A stretch of DNA of 64,000 nucleotides from Tepidimonas sediminis (GTDB lineage: Bacteria; Pseudomonadota; Gammaproteobacteria; Burkholderiales; Burkholderiaceae_C), in the NCBI RefSeq assembly GCF_007556605.1, contig NZ_VJND01000002.1:186001-250000 (forward strand), written 5' to 3'. Every line of letters begins with the position of its first letter. Position 1 is the stretch's first letter. Below are positions 23,108 through 31,272 of the stretch, piece after piece. The notes beneath the pieces are model-generated. The model was not told the DNA's origin, made no database searches, and saw only the letters and a list, made by a program, of their open reading frames with translations. Both the position numbers and the translations under genes were made by a program.

Positions 23108-23419
23108 ATGCCCATCTACGCGTACAAGTGCGAGTCCTGTGGCCACGCCAAGGACGTGCTGCAGAAGGTGTCGGACGAGCCGCTGAGCGTGTGCCCGGCG
23201 TGCGGTGCGCCGACGTTTCGCAAGCAGCTGACCGCCGCCGGGTTCCAGCTCAAGGGCACCGGCTGGTACGTGACCGACTTCCGCAACGGCAGCGGCGGGG
23301 CCGCCAAGGCCGCCGGCGCGGGCGCGGCAGCCGGTGCGACCGCCGAGTCCTCGGCGTCGTCGTCCGCTGGCGGCAAGGATGCCTCCACCCCCTGCGGGGC
23401 GGCCTGTGCCTGTCATTGA
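23108..23419 (+). CDS. FmdB-family zinc-ribbon protein
   Basis: A 103-residue protein starting MPIYAYKCESCGHAKDVLQKVSD. Two CxxC knuckles (C8/C11 and C29/C32) form the FmdB/CxxC zinc ribbon, and GTGWYVTDF ends the conserved part. The tail is Ala/Ser/Gly-rich and closes with a CGAACACH Cys/His cluster. The role is presumed regulatory. It lies upstream of DUF502 and aspS, as is standard in betaproteobacteria. Confidence 0.92.
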   Translation: MPIYAYKCESCGHAKDVLQKVSDEPLSVCPACGAPTFRKQLTAAGFQLKGTGWYVTDFRNGSGGAAKAAGAGAAAGATAESSASSSAGGKDASTPCGAACACH

Positions 23420-24080
23420 GCGCGCGCGCATCGGCGCGGCGCTGCGGCGCTGGCTGCTGTCGGGCCTGTTGGTGCTGGTCCCGCTCATCGTCACCCTTTG
23501 GGTGCTGGAGTGGGTCGTCTCGACGCTGGACCAGACGCTCAACATCCTGCCCGAGGCGTGGCAGCCGGAGCGCTGGCTCGGCATGCGCGTGCCGGGCATG
23601 GGCGTGCTGCTGGCGCTGGCCATCGTGCTCGGCATCGGGGCGCTGGCGTCCAACTACGTCGGCAACCAGCTGGTGGCATGGTGGCACGCGCTGCTGCAGC
23701 GCATCCCGGTGGTGCGCTCGATCTACTCCGGCGTCAAGCAGGTCTCCGACACGCTGCTGTCCGAGAAGGGCAACGCCTTTCGCCAGGCGCTGCTGGTGCA
23801 GTGGCCGCGCGAGGGCATGTGGACCATCGCCTTCCTGACCGGTGCGCCGGGTGGCGACGTCGCGCGCCACCTGCCGCCGCAGGACTACCTCAGCGTCTAC
23901 GTGCCCACCACCCCCAACCCCACCGGCGGCTATTTCGTCATCGTGCACCGGCGCGACGTCGTGCCGCTGGCGATGAGCGTCGACGAGGCGCTGACCTACG
24001 TCATCTCGATGGGCGTCATCGTGCCGGGTGCACGCAAGCCCGGCGCGGCGGCGTCCGCCTCCCTGCCCGGCGCGGCCTGA
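23406..24080 (+). CDS. DUF502 family membrane protein
   Basis: A 224-residue protein with two N-terminal transmembrane helices (about 15-40 and 60-85). GIGALASNYVGNQLV and RIPVVRSIYSGVKQVSDTLL are DUF502 signatures, and a soluble domain carries VPTTPNPTGGYFVIV. The start is a GTG at 23406 inside the end of the FmdB gene, so the two are coupled by overlap. Function unknown. Confidence 0.9.
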   Translation: MPVIERARIGAALRRWLLSGLLVLVPLIVTLWVLEWVVSTLDQTLNILPEAWQPERWLGMRVPGMGVLLALAIVLGIGALASNYVGNQLVAWWHALLQRIPVVRSIYSGVKQVSDTLLSEKGNAFRQALLVQWPREGMWTIAFLTGAPGGDVARHLPPQDYLSVYVPTTPNPTGGYFVIVHRRDVVPLAMSVDEALTYVISMGVIVPGARKPGAAASASLPGAA

Positions 24081-24119
24081 AGCGGCGCCACCCCTGTTCC
24101 GTTGCAAGGTACCACTGCC

Positions 24120-25913
24120 ATGCTCATGCGCTCCCACTACTGCGGTCTGGTCACCGAGGCCCTGATCGGTCAGGCCGTCACCCTGTGCGGCTGGGTCAAC
24201 CGTCGGCGCGACCACGGCGGCGTCATCTTCATCGACCTGCGCGACCGCGAAGGCACCGTGCAGGTGGTCTGCGACCCGGACCGCCCCGAGATGTTCGCCA
24301 CCGCGGAGGGGCTGCGCAACGAGTACTGCATCCAGGTCAAGGGCGTGGTGCGCGCGCGCCCCGAAGGCACCGTCAACGAGGCCATCCGCAGCGGCAAGGT
24401 CGAGGTGCTGTGCCACGCCATCGAGGTGCTCAACCCGAGCGTGACGCCGCCGTTCCAGCTCGACGACGACAACCTGTCGGAGACCACGCGCCTGACCCAC
24501 CGCGTGCTGGATCTGCGCCGTCCCTACATGCAGCGCAACCTGATGCTGCGCTACCGCGTCGCGATGGAGGTGCGCAAGTTCCTGGACGCCAACGGCTTCA
24601 TCGACATCGAGACGCCGATGCTGACCAGGAGCACGCCCGAGGGCGCGCGCGACTACCTGGTGCCCAGCCGCGTGCATGACGGCATGTTCTACGCGCTGCC
24701 GCAGTCGCCGCAGCTGTTCAAGCAGCTGCTGATGGTGGCCGGCTTCGACCGCTACTACCAGATCACCAAGTGCTTCCGCGACGAGGACCTGCGTGCCGAC
24801 CGCCAGCCCGAGTTCACGCAGATCGACATCGAGACCTCGTTCATGACCGAGCAGGAGATCCGCGACCTGTTCCAGGCCATGATCAAGACGGTGTTCGCCA
24901 ACACCATCGGGGTGGATCTGGGCGACTTTCCCGTCATGCCCTACGCCGAGGCGATGGCACGCTACGGCTCCGACAAGCCCGACCTGCGCGTCAAGATGGA
25001 ATTCACCGAGTTGACCGACGTCATGAAGGACGTCGAGTTCAAGGTGTTCTCCGGGCCGGCCAACCAGCCGGGCGGCCGCGTGGTGGCGCTGCGCGTGCCG
25101 GGCGGCGCGCAGCTGTCGCGCAGCGAGATCGACGCCTACACCGAGTTCGTCAAGATCTACGGCGCCAAGGGGCTGGCCTGGATCAAGGTCAACGACCTGG
25201 CCGCCGGCCGCGACGGGCTGCAGTCGCCGATCGTCAAGAACCTGCACGACGCGGCCCTGCAGGCCATCCTGCAGCGCAGCGGCGCGCACAACGGTGACCT
25301 GCTGTTCTTCGGTGCCGACAAGGCCAAGATCGTCAACGACGCCATCGGCGCGCTGCGCGTCAAGATCGGCCACAGCGAGTTCGGGCGCAGGAACGGCCTG
25401 TTCGAGGACCGCTGGGCGCCGCTGTGGGTGGTGGACTTCCCGATGTTCGAGTACGACGAGGAGGAGGGCCGCTGGGTGGCGGTGCACCACCCGTTCACGG
25501 CGCCGAAGGACGGCCACGAGGAGCGGATGGCGACCGACCCGGGGACGTGCCTGGCCAAGGCGTACGACATGGTGCTCAACGGCTGGGAGCTGGGCGGCGG
25601 CTCGGTGCGCATCCATCGCGCCGACGTGCAGCGCAAGGTGTTCGCCGCGCTCAACATCGGTGAGCAGGAGGCGCGCGCCAAGTTCGGCTTCCTGCTCGAT
25701 GCGCTGCAGTACGGCGCGCCGCCGCACGGCGGGCTGGCGTTCGGGCTCGATCGCCTGGTGACGCTGATGACCGGAGCCGAGTCGATCCGCGACGTGATTG
25801 CCTTCCCGAAGACGCAGCGCGCCCAGTGTCTGCTGACGCATGCGCCCAGCCCGGTGGACGAGAAGCAGTTGCGCGAGCTGCACATCCGCCTGCGCAACCC
25901 GCAGCCGGCGTGA
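24120..25913 (+). CDS. aspS: Aspartyl-tRNA synthetase
   Basis: A 597-residue class IIb synthetase. The N-terminal OB fold ([23 protein letters not shown]) binds the anticodon. Motif 2 ([20 protein letters not shown]) and motif 3 ([13 protein letters not shown]) are present, and the bacterial GAD insertion lies in between. The start is the ATG at 24120 (MLMRSHYCG); the ATG at 24126 would remove only two residues. It lacks an obvious separate promoter and is probably read through from the FmdB promoter. Confidence 0.97.
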   Translation: MLMRSHYCGLVTEALIGQAVTLCGWVNRRRDHGGVIFIDLRDREGTVQVVCDPDRPEMFATAEGLRNEYCIQVKGVVRARPEGTVNEAIRSGKVEVLCHAIEVLNPSVTPPFQLDDDNLSETTRLTHRVLDLRRPYMQRNLMLRYRVAMEVRKFLDANGFIDIETPMLTRSTPEGARDYLVPSRVHDGMFYALPQSPQLFKQLLMVAGFDRYYQITKCFRDEDLRADRQPEFTQIDIETSFMTEQEIRDLFQAMIKTVFANTIGVDLGDFPVMPYAEAMARYGSDKPDLRVKMEFTELTDVMKDVEFKVFSGPANQPGGRVVALRVPGGAQLSRSEIDAYTEFVKIYGAKGLAWIKVNDLAAGRDGLQSPIVKNLHDAALQAILQRSGAHNGDLLFFGADKAKIVNDAIGALRVKIGHSEFGRRNGLFEDRWAPLWVVDFPMFEYDEEEGRWVAVHHPFTAPKDGHEERMATDPGTCLAKAYDMVLNGWELGGGSVRIHRADVQRKVFAALNIGEQEARAKFGFLLDALQYGAPPHGGLAFGLDRLVTLMTGAESIRDVIAFPKTQRAQCLLTHAPSPVDEKQLRELHIRLRNPQPA

Positions 25914-25956
25914 TACAGTGGGAGCGGATCGTCTGTTTGCGACAAAGGAGGTCACG

Positions 25957-26268
25957 ATGACGGATACGACGCTCAACCCGAAGGACAAGCTGGTGGCCGA
26001 CCTCAAGGTCGTGGTGGCCGACGCCGAGGAACTGCTGGCGGCCACCGCCCACAGCACCGGCGAGCGCGTGGCCGAGCTGCGCGAGCGGCTGCAGGAAAAC
26101 CTGCGCAACGCGCGCCATCGTCTGGCCGACGTCGAGGCCGCGCTGCGCGAGCGTACGCGCGAGGTCGCCAAGGCCACCGATCACTACGTGCACGAGCACC
26201 CCTGGAAGGCCATCGGCGTGGCTGCCGGCATCGGCCTGCTGGTGGGCATGCTGATTGGGCGGCGCTGA
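25957..26268 (+). CDS. DUF883 (ElaB/YqjD-like) membrane-anchored protein
   Basis: A 103-residue protein. A long charged amphipathic helix (about 10-75) is followed by HYVHEHPWKAIGVAAGIGLLVGMLIGRR, the typical single C-terminal anchor of the DUF883/YqjD family, which binds ribosomes at the membrane in stationary phase in E. coli. A strong AAAGGAGG ribosome site precedes the ATG. It is first of a three-gene unit with YqjE-like and YqjK-like genes. Confidence 0.92.
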   Translation: MTDTTLNPKDKLVADLKVVVADAEELLAATAHSTGERVAELRERLQENLRNARHRLADVEAALRERTREVAKATDHYVHEHPWKAIGVAAGIGLLVGMLIGRR

Positions 26269-26298
26269 GCGGCGCCGTCGACGGGGACGGCCACGGTC

Positions 26299-26709
26299 AT
26301 GGCGACCCCCGGTCCGGGTGCCGACCCGGAACCGCTGGCGCAGGCTGCGCGCGGCTGGCTGCGCGACGCGCTGGAGCTGGCGCGGGTGCGGCTGGCGCTG
26401 CTCGGCGTGGAAGCGGGCGAGCACGCGCTCGCCTGGGCGCGCGCGCTGGCGTGGCTGCTGGCCGCCGCGCTGCTGCTGCCGGTGGGGCTGGTGTGCCTGC
26501 TGGTGCTGCTGACCGTGCTGCTGTGGGAATCGCACCGCGTGCTGGCGCTGGCGCTGGCCAGCGGGGTCCTGCTGGCCACCGGCGTGGCGGCGGCCTGGAT
26601 CGGCTGGCACGGGCTGCGCGGGGTGGCGTGGTTCGCCGCCAGCCGTGCCGAGCTGGCGCGTGACGTGGAGCGGTTGCGTGGCGGGCGCGACGCGGCCCCC
26701 CGGGCCTGA
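26299..26709 (+). CDS. YqjE-like (phage holin superfamily) membrane protein
   Basis: A 136-residue protein with two close transmembrane helices (about 50-75 and 80-105) flanked by charged helices. The pattern ALELARVRLALLGVEAGEHA before the helices is typical of the YqjE/Actinobacterial-holin-like family. It lies between the DUF883 and YqjK-like genes, as in the E. coli yqjD-yqjE-yqjK order. The holin label is a family name, not evidence of lysis. Confidence 0.85.
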   Translation: MATPGPGADPEPLAQAARGWLRDALELARVRLALLGVEAGEHALAWARALAWLLAAALLLPVGLVCLLVLLTVLLWESHRVLALALASGVLLATGVAAAWIGWHGLRGVAWFAASRAELARDVERLRGGRDAAPRA

Positions 26710-26710
26710 G

Positions 26711-27040
26711 GTGCCGGCCGGCGCGCAGGCGCGGCTGGCGGCGCGCCGCGCGGCGCTGCTGCAGCGTTCGGCCGAGCTGCGCGAGCGGCTCGCGCTGCAC
26801 GCCGCGGCGCTGGAGCCGGCGTTGGCCGCCGCCGACTCGGTGCGCGAGGGCTGGCGCTGGCTGCGTGCGCATCCATGGGTGCCGCTGGCCGCGGCCGGGG
26901 TGCTGCTGCTGCGCCGTCCGCGTCGGCTGTTCGGGTTGGTGCTGCTGGCGTGGCGCGGCTGGCGCCTGTGGCGGCGCGTGCCGCCGCGCTGGCGCGGCTG
27001 GCTGGCCGATAGAATGAGTGTGGGCTCAACCCTCAGGTAG
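26711..27040 (+). CDS. YqjK-like protein
   Basis: A 109-residue basic protein starting at a GTG one base after the preceding stop. A helical region (RRAALLQRSAELRERLALHAAALEP) is followed by a hydrophobic segment (HPWVPLAAAGVLLLRR) and an Arg/Trp-rich tail. Position and layout match YqjK. Function unknown. Its 3' end runs up to motA, 4 bp away. Confidence 0.7.
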   Translation: MPAGAQARLAARRAALLQRSAELRERLALHAAALEPALAAADSVREGWRWLRAHPWVPLAAAGVLLLRRPRRLFGLVLLAWRGWRLWRRVPPRWRGWLADRMSVGSTLR

Positions 27041-27044
27041 CGCC

Positions 27045-27902
27045 ATGTTCGTCATCATCGGCTGGGTGATCGTCCTCGCCTGCATCTTCGGGGTATTCAT
27101 CGCCCACGGCGGCAACATCGGCGTCATCCTGAAGGCGCTGCCGTTCGAGATGGCCACCATCTTCGGCGCGGCCATCGGCGCCTTCATCGCCGGCAACATG
27201 ATGCCGGTGCTCAAGGGCGTCGGCCGCGGGCTGGGGCGCTGCTTCAAGGGGTCGCACTACACCAAGGAGCGCTTCATGGATCTCCTGGCGCTGCTGTACG
27301 ACATCCTGCAGAAGGCGCGCAAGGAGGGCCTGATGGCCATCGAGGGCGACGTCGAGAACCCCGAGGCCTCGCCGCTGTTCCAGAAATACCCCACGATCGC
27401 CAGCGACCACCACACGGTGGAGTTCATCACCGACTACCTGCGTCTGATGGTCTCGGGCAACCTCAACGCGCACGAGATCGAGGCCATCATGGACGCCGAG
27501 CTCGAGACCCACCACGCCGAGGAGCACGCGGCGGTGGCGGCGCTGGCGCGCCTGGCCGGGGCGCTGCCGGCGTTCGGCATCGTCGCTGCGGTGCTGGGCG
27601 TGGTCAACACGATGGGCTCGGTCGGCCAGCCGCCGGCGGTGCTGGGCGGCATGATCGGCTCCGCGCTGGTCGGTACCTTCCTCGGCATCCTGCTGGCCTA
27701 TGCATTCGCCGAGCCGCTGGCCAGCCTGCTGGAGCAGAAGGTGGAGGAGGCCAGCAAGGAGTTCCAGTGCATCAAGACCACGCTGCTGGCCAGCATGCAG
27801 GGCTACGCGCCGATGACCGCGATCGAGTTCGGTCGCAAGGTGCTGTTCTCCACCGCCCGGCCCACCTTCGGTGAGCTGGAGCAGCACGTCAAGAAGAAGT
27901 GA
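27045..27902 (+). CDS. motA: Flagellar motor stator protein MotA
   Basis: A 285-residue protein with four transmembrane helices. The start MFVIIGWVIVLACIFGVFIAHGG, the cytoplasmic charged loop between helices 2 and 3 and the paired helices ALPAFGIVAAVLGVVNTMG and GGMIGSALVGTFLGILLAYAF are MotA signatures. With MotB it forms the proton-driven stator. It is first of a motA-motB-cheY-cheZ-flhB-flhA-flhF-fliA series on one strand. Confidence 0.97.
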   Translation: MFVIIGWVIVLACIFGVFIAHGGNIGVILKALPFEMATIFGAAIGAFIAGNMMPVLKGVGRGLGRCFKGSHYTKERFMDLLALLYDILQKARKEGLMAIEGDVENPEASPLFQKYPTIASDHHTVEFITDYLRLMVSGNLNAHEIEAIMDAELETHHAEEHAAVAALARLAGALPAFGIVAAVLGVVNTMGSVGQPPAVLGGMIGSALVGTFLGILLAYAFAEPLASLLEQKVEEASKEFQCIKTTLLASMQGYAPMTAIEFGRKVLFSTARPTFGELEQHVKKK

Positions 27903-27937
27903 CCGCGGCTGTGGCCGCCTGCTGAAACCGAATCGCC

Positions 27938-28900
27938 ATGGCCGCTTCCGGCAAGCCGCTGCAGCCGATCATCATCAAGCGCGTCAAGAAAGGCGGGCAC
28001 GGCGCGCACGGCGGCGCCTGGAAGATCGCCTACGCCGACTTCGTCACGGCGATGATGGCGTTCTTCCTGCTGATGTGGCTGCTGGGCTCCACCACCGAAG
28101 GTGACCGCAAGGGCATCGCCGACTACTTCAACCAGCCGCTGAAGGTGATGCTGTTCGGCGGGCCGGGCTCGGGTGGCGCCACCAGCATCCTTCAGGGCGG
28201 CGGCGACGACCTGACCAAGAGCGTGGGCGAGGTGGCCAGCGGTGAGGTCGAACAGAAGGTGCGCGAGCTCGGGGCGCAGCTGGCGCGCGCCGAGGCGATC
28301 CGGCAGGACAAGCAGCGCATCGCCACGCTGCGCGACAAGATCGAGAACATCATCAACGTCAACCCGCGCCTGGCCGAGTACAAGAACCAGATCCGGCTGG
28401 AGATGGTGCAGGACGGGCTCTACATCCAGATCGTCGACGAGCAGAACCGCCCCATGTTCGACACCGGCAGCGCGCTGGTCAAGCCCTACATGCGTGACAT
28501 CCTGCGCGCCATCGCCGAGGTGCTGCAGGAGGTCGACAACCGCATCTCGCTGTCGGGCCACACGGACGCCACGCCGTACGGCACCGGCGAGCGCGCCTAC
28601 AGCAACTGGGAGCTGTCGGCCGACCGCGCCAACGCGACGCGGCGCGAGCTGGTGGCCGCCGGATTGCCGGAGGGCAAGCTGGCGCGCGTCGTGGGCATGG
28701 CCGACAAGCAGCTGCTGTTTCCGGACAACCCGTTCGACCCCCGCAACCGCCGCATCAGCATCCTGGTGCTGACCCGTGAGGCCGAGGAGCGCATGACCAA
28801 GTCGCTGGAGGCCGCCACCGAGGTGTCCGACGGCGGCGAGGCGCAGCAGGCGGTGGGCGAGGCCGCCGCGCGCGTCGGCGCGGGCGGCGCGTCGCGCTAA
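27938..28900 (+). CDS. motB: Flagellar motor stator protein MotB
   Basis: A 320-residue protein. The single N-terminal helix YADFVTAMMAFFLLMWLLG carries the proton-relay Asp at D34. The periplasmic OmpA-like domain includes SGHTDATPYG and NWELSADRANATRRELV, which bind peptidoglycan. The Ala/Gly-rich tail is unremarkable. It follows motA by 35 bp. Confidence 0.97.
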   Translation: MAASGKPLQPIIIKRVKKGGHGAHGGAWKIAYADFVTAMMAFFLLMWLLGSTTEGDRKGIADYFNQPLKVMLFGGPGSGGATSILQGGGDDLTKSVGEVASGEVEQKVRELGAQLARAEAIRQDKQRIATLRDKIENIINVNPRLAEYKNQIRLEMVQDGLYIQIVDEQNRPMFDTGSALVKPYMRDILRAIAEVLQEVDNRISLSGHTDATPYGTGERAYSNWELSADRANATRRELVAAGLPEGKLARVVGMADKQLLFPDNPFDPRNRRISILVLTREAEERMTKSLEAATEVSDGGEAQQAVGEAAARVGAGGASR

Positions 28901-28929
28901 ACTAGGCGCCCATCCGGACGGAGTCTTCC

Positions 28930-29316
28930 ATGGCCCAAGTGCGCTTCCTGATCGTCGACGACTTCTCCACGATGCGGCGCATCGTGCGCAACCTGCTCAA
29001 GGAGCTGGGGCACACCGATGCCGACGAGGCCGAGGATGGCTCGGTGGCGCTGCACAAGCTGCGCAACGGCAAGTTCGACATGGTGATCACCGACATCAAC
29101 ATGCCGAACATGAACGGCTTCGAGCTGCTGACCAGCATCAAGTCCGACGAGAAGCTCAAGCACATCCCGGTGCTGATGGTCACCGCCGAGGCACGCAAGG
29201 AGGACATCATCGCCGCGGCGCAGGGCGGGGCGGCCGGCTACATCGTCAAGCCGTTCACCAAGGCGACGCTGGAAGAAAAGCTCACCAACATCTTCCGCAA
29301 GATGGGCTGGGCCTGA
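28930..29316 (+). CDS. cheY: Chemotaxis response regulator CheY
   Basis: A 128-residue single receiver domain. The acidic pair is D10/D11, the phospho-acceptor D55 (MVITDINMP), the switch Thr T85 and the invariant Lys K107 (IVKPF). Phospho-CheY binds FliM and changes the direction of rotation. Here it is paired with cheZ but not with cheA/cheW, which must be elsewhere. Confidence 0.97.
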   Translation: MAQVRFLIVDDFSTMRRIVRNLLKELGHTDADEAEDGSVALHKLRNGKFDMVITDINMPNMNGFELLTSIKSDEKLKHIPVLMVTAEARKEDIIAAAQGGAAGYIVKPFTKATLEEKLTNIFRKMGWA

Positions 29317-29341
29317 TGCGCCGAGCCGGGGAGGACGGGCC

Positions 29342-29995
29342 GTGACCGAACATGCCACCACCAGCCCCGCCGACGGCAAGGGCGACATCTACCAGCGGCT
29401 GGGCGAGATCACGCGCCAGTTGCACGAGGCGCTCAAGGAGCTCGGCTACATGCCGGCGCTGAAGGACGCGGTGGGCGAGCTGCCCGACGCGCGCAGCCGG
29501 CTGGAATACATCGCCCGTCTGACCGGCGAGGCCGCCGAGAAGGTGCTCAACCACGTCGACGAGGCCAAGGCCGACCAGCAGACCGTCATCGAGGCCAGCC
29601 GCCAGCTGGTGCAGACCATCGGCGGCGTGCCGGGTCTGAAGTGGGCGATGCCCGAGCTGCTGGAGTGGTCGCACAAGATCCAGGCCGCCGCCGAGCGCAC
29701 CGACCAGCACCTCACCGAGATCATGATGGCGCAGGACTTCCACGACCTGACCGGCCAGGTGATCAAGAAGGTGGTGGCGCTGGCCGGCACGCTGGAGCAG
29801 CAGCTGGTGCAGCTGCTGGTGGAGACGGCTTCGTACACGGCCGAGGGCGGCGCCGAAGCGGGCGGGCAGGCCGGGGGTGGCGCGGCGGGCGGCCGGCGTG
29901 AGCTCTCCGGCCCGGTGGTCAACCCCGAGGGCCGCACCGACGTCGTCACCAGCCAGCAGCAGGTCGATGACCTGCTGGCCAGCCTCGGCTTCTGA
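29342..29995 (+). CDS. cheZ: Protein phosphatase CheZ
   Basis: A 217-residue mostly helical protein. The conserved MAQDFHDLTGQVIKKV segment contains the catalytic Gln (QDFHDLTGQ), and the C-terminal VDDLLASLGF is the CheY-binding tail. A Gly-rich linker (about 165-185) joins the two. It starts at a GTG with GGGGAGG upstream. CheZ dephosphorylates CheY. Confidence 0.95.
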   Translation: MTEHATTSPADGKGDIYQRLGEITRQLHEALKELGYMPALKDAVGELPDARSRLEYIARLTGEAAEKVLNHVDEAKADQQTVIEASRQLVQTIGGVPGLKWAMPELLEWSHKIQAAAERTDQHLTEIMMAQDFHDLTGQVIKKVVALAGTLEQQLVQLLVETASYTAEGGAEAGGQAGGGAAGGRRELSGPVVNPEGRTDVVTSQQQVDDLLASLGF

Positions 29996-30035
29996 GGCCG
30001 GTGGCGCGATAACCGGGTCCGTGGCGGCCTTCCTC

Positions 30036-30051
30036 GCGCTTTAGAAAGCGC
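30036..30051. repeat. Inverted repeat in the cheZ-flhB gap
   Basis: GCGCTTT-AG-AAAGCGC, two 7-bp arms with a 2-bp centre, lies in the 105-bp gap. The loop is too short for a classic terminator and no T run follows, so it may be an operator. The rest of the gap holds nothing else recognisable. Confidence 0.4.
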
Positions 30052-30100
30052 CGGCCGCGACCCACAATGCGGCTGAAGCAGCCCCGCTGCCTGAGCCGCC

Positions 30101-31240
30101 ATGGAATCCACCCAGGACAAGAACCAACCCGCCACGCCACGGCGTCTGCAGAAGGCCCGCGAGCAGGGCCAGGTGCCGCGGGCGCGCGACCTGACGCACC
30201 TGGTGGTGCTGGGGGGCGGGTTGAGCCTGCTGTGGGCGACGCTGCCGTGGGGCTATGAGCGGCTGCGCGCCACGCTGCGCGCCGGCCTGCGCTTCGACGC
30301 CGCGGCGGTGCGCGAGCCGCGCGTGATGCTGGAGCAGCTCGCCGGGGCCCTGCTGCAGGGGCTCAGCCTGGTGCTGCCGCTGGGGCTGGCGCTGATGGCG
30401 CTGGTGGTGGTGGCGCTGGTGGCGGCCGGCTCGGTCACGCTCAGCGTCAAGCCGCTGGCACCGGACTTCTCCAAGATCGGCCCGCTCAGCGGTCTGAAGC
30501 GCCTGTTTTCGCGCCAGCAGCTGTTCGAGGTGCTCAAACTCCTGGCCATCACGGCGCTGATCGCCGCCATCGGCGGCTGGTACGTGGCCACGCACGTGGA
30601 GGACTTCGCCAGCCTGCTGCTGCGGCCACTGGAGGCGGCGCTGACGCAGGCCGGGCAGTGGTTCATGGTGGGCGTGGCGGCGATGCTGTCGATCGTGCTG
30701 CTGGTGGCGGCGGTGGACGTGCCGCTGCAGCAGTACCTGTATCGACACAACCTGCGCATGTCGCTGCAGGAGGTCAAGGACGAGTACAAGGAAACCGAGG
30801 GCAATCCGCAGATCAAGAGCCGCCGGCGCCAGCGCGCGCGCGAGATCGCCTACGGTCAGAGCGTGCGCCGCGTGCCCGAGGCCGACGTGGTGGTGATGAA
30901 CCCGACGCACTACGCGGTGGCGCTGCGCTACGACGAGGCCACCATGGCCGCGCCGCACGTCATCGCCAAGGGCGCGGACCTGCTGGCGCTGCGCATCCGC
31001 GACCTGGCGCGCGAGCACCGCGTGCCGGTGCTGGAGGCGCCGATGCTGGCGCGCGCCCTCTACGCCCACACCGAACTCGACCAGCCGGTGCCGGCGGCGC
31101 TGTTTTCCGCCGTGGCGCAGGTGCTGGCCTACGTGTACCGCCTGCGTGCCGCGCTGCGCGGCCAAGGCCCGCTGCCCAAGCCGCCGCGGCCCGAGGTGCC
31201 GCTGGAGCTCGACCCGCTGCACGGCCGCGGGCCGCGCTGA
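30101..31240 (+). CDS. flhB: Flagellar export switch protein FlhB
   Basis: A 379-residue protein. Four hydrophobic segments lie in the first 210 residues. The cytoplasmic domain contains the autocleavage motif NPTH at 267-270 (VVMNPTHYAVALRY). Cleavage there switches the export gate from rod/hook to filament substrates. It starts with DKNQPATPRRLQKAREQGQVPRARDL, typical for FlhB. It precedes flhA by 32 bp. Confidence 0.97.
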   Translation: MESTQDKNQPATPRRLQKAREQGQVPRARDLTHLVVLGGGLSLLWATLPWGYERLRATLRAGLRFDAAAVREPRVMLEQLAGALLQGLSLVLPLGLALMALVVVALVAAGSVTLSVKPLAPDFSKIGPLSGLKRLFSRQQLFEVLKLLAITALIAAIGGWYVATHVEDFASLLLRPLEAALTQAGQWFMVGVAAMLSIVLLVAAVDVPLQQYLYRHNLRMSLQEVKDEYKETEGNPQIKSRRRQRAREIAYGQSVRRVPEADVVVMNPTHYAVALRYDEATMAAPHVIAKGADLLALRIRDLAREHRVPVLEAPMLARALYAHTELDQPVPAALFSAVAQVLAYVYRLRAALRGQGPLPKPPRPEVPLELDPLHGRGPR

Positions 31241-31272
31241 GACCTCCTTCTGTCTGAACTCGAACGACGACG

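Noticed and set aside
27002-27012. GCCGATAG upstream of motA as a FliA -10
   Set aside because: No TAAA-type -35 at the required distance, and the string lies inside the codons of the YqjK-like gene.
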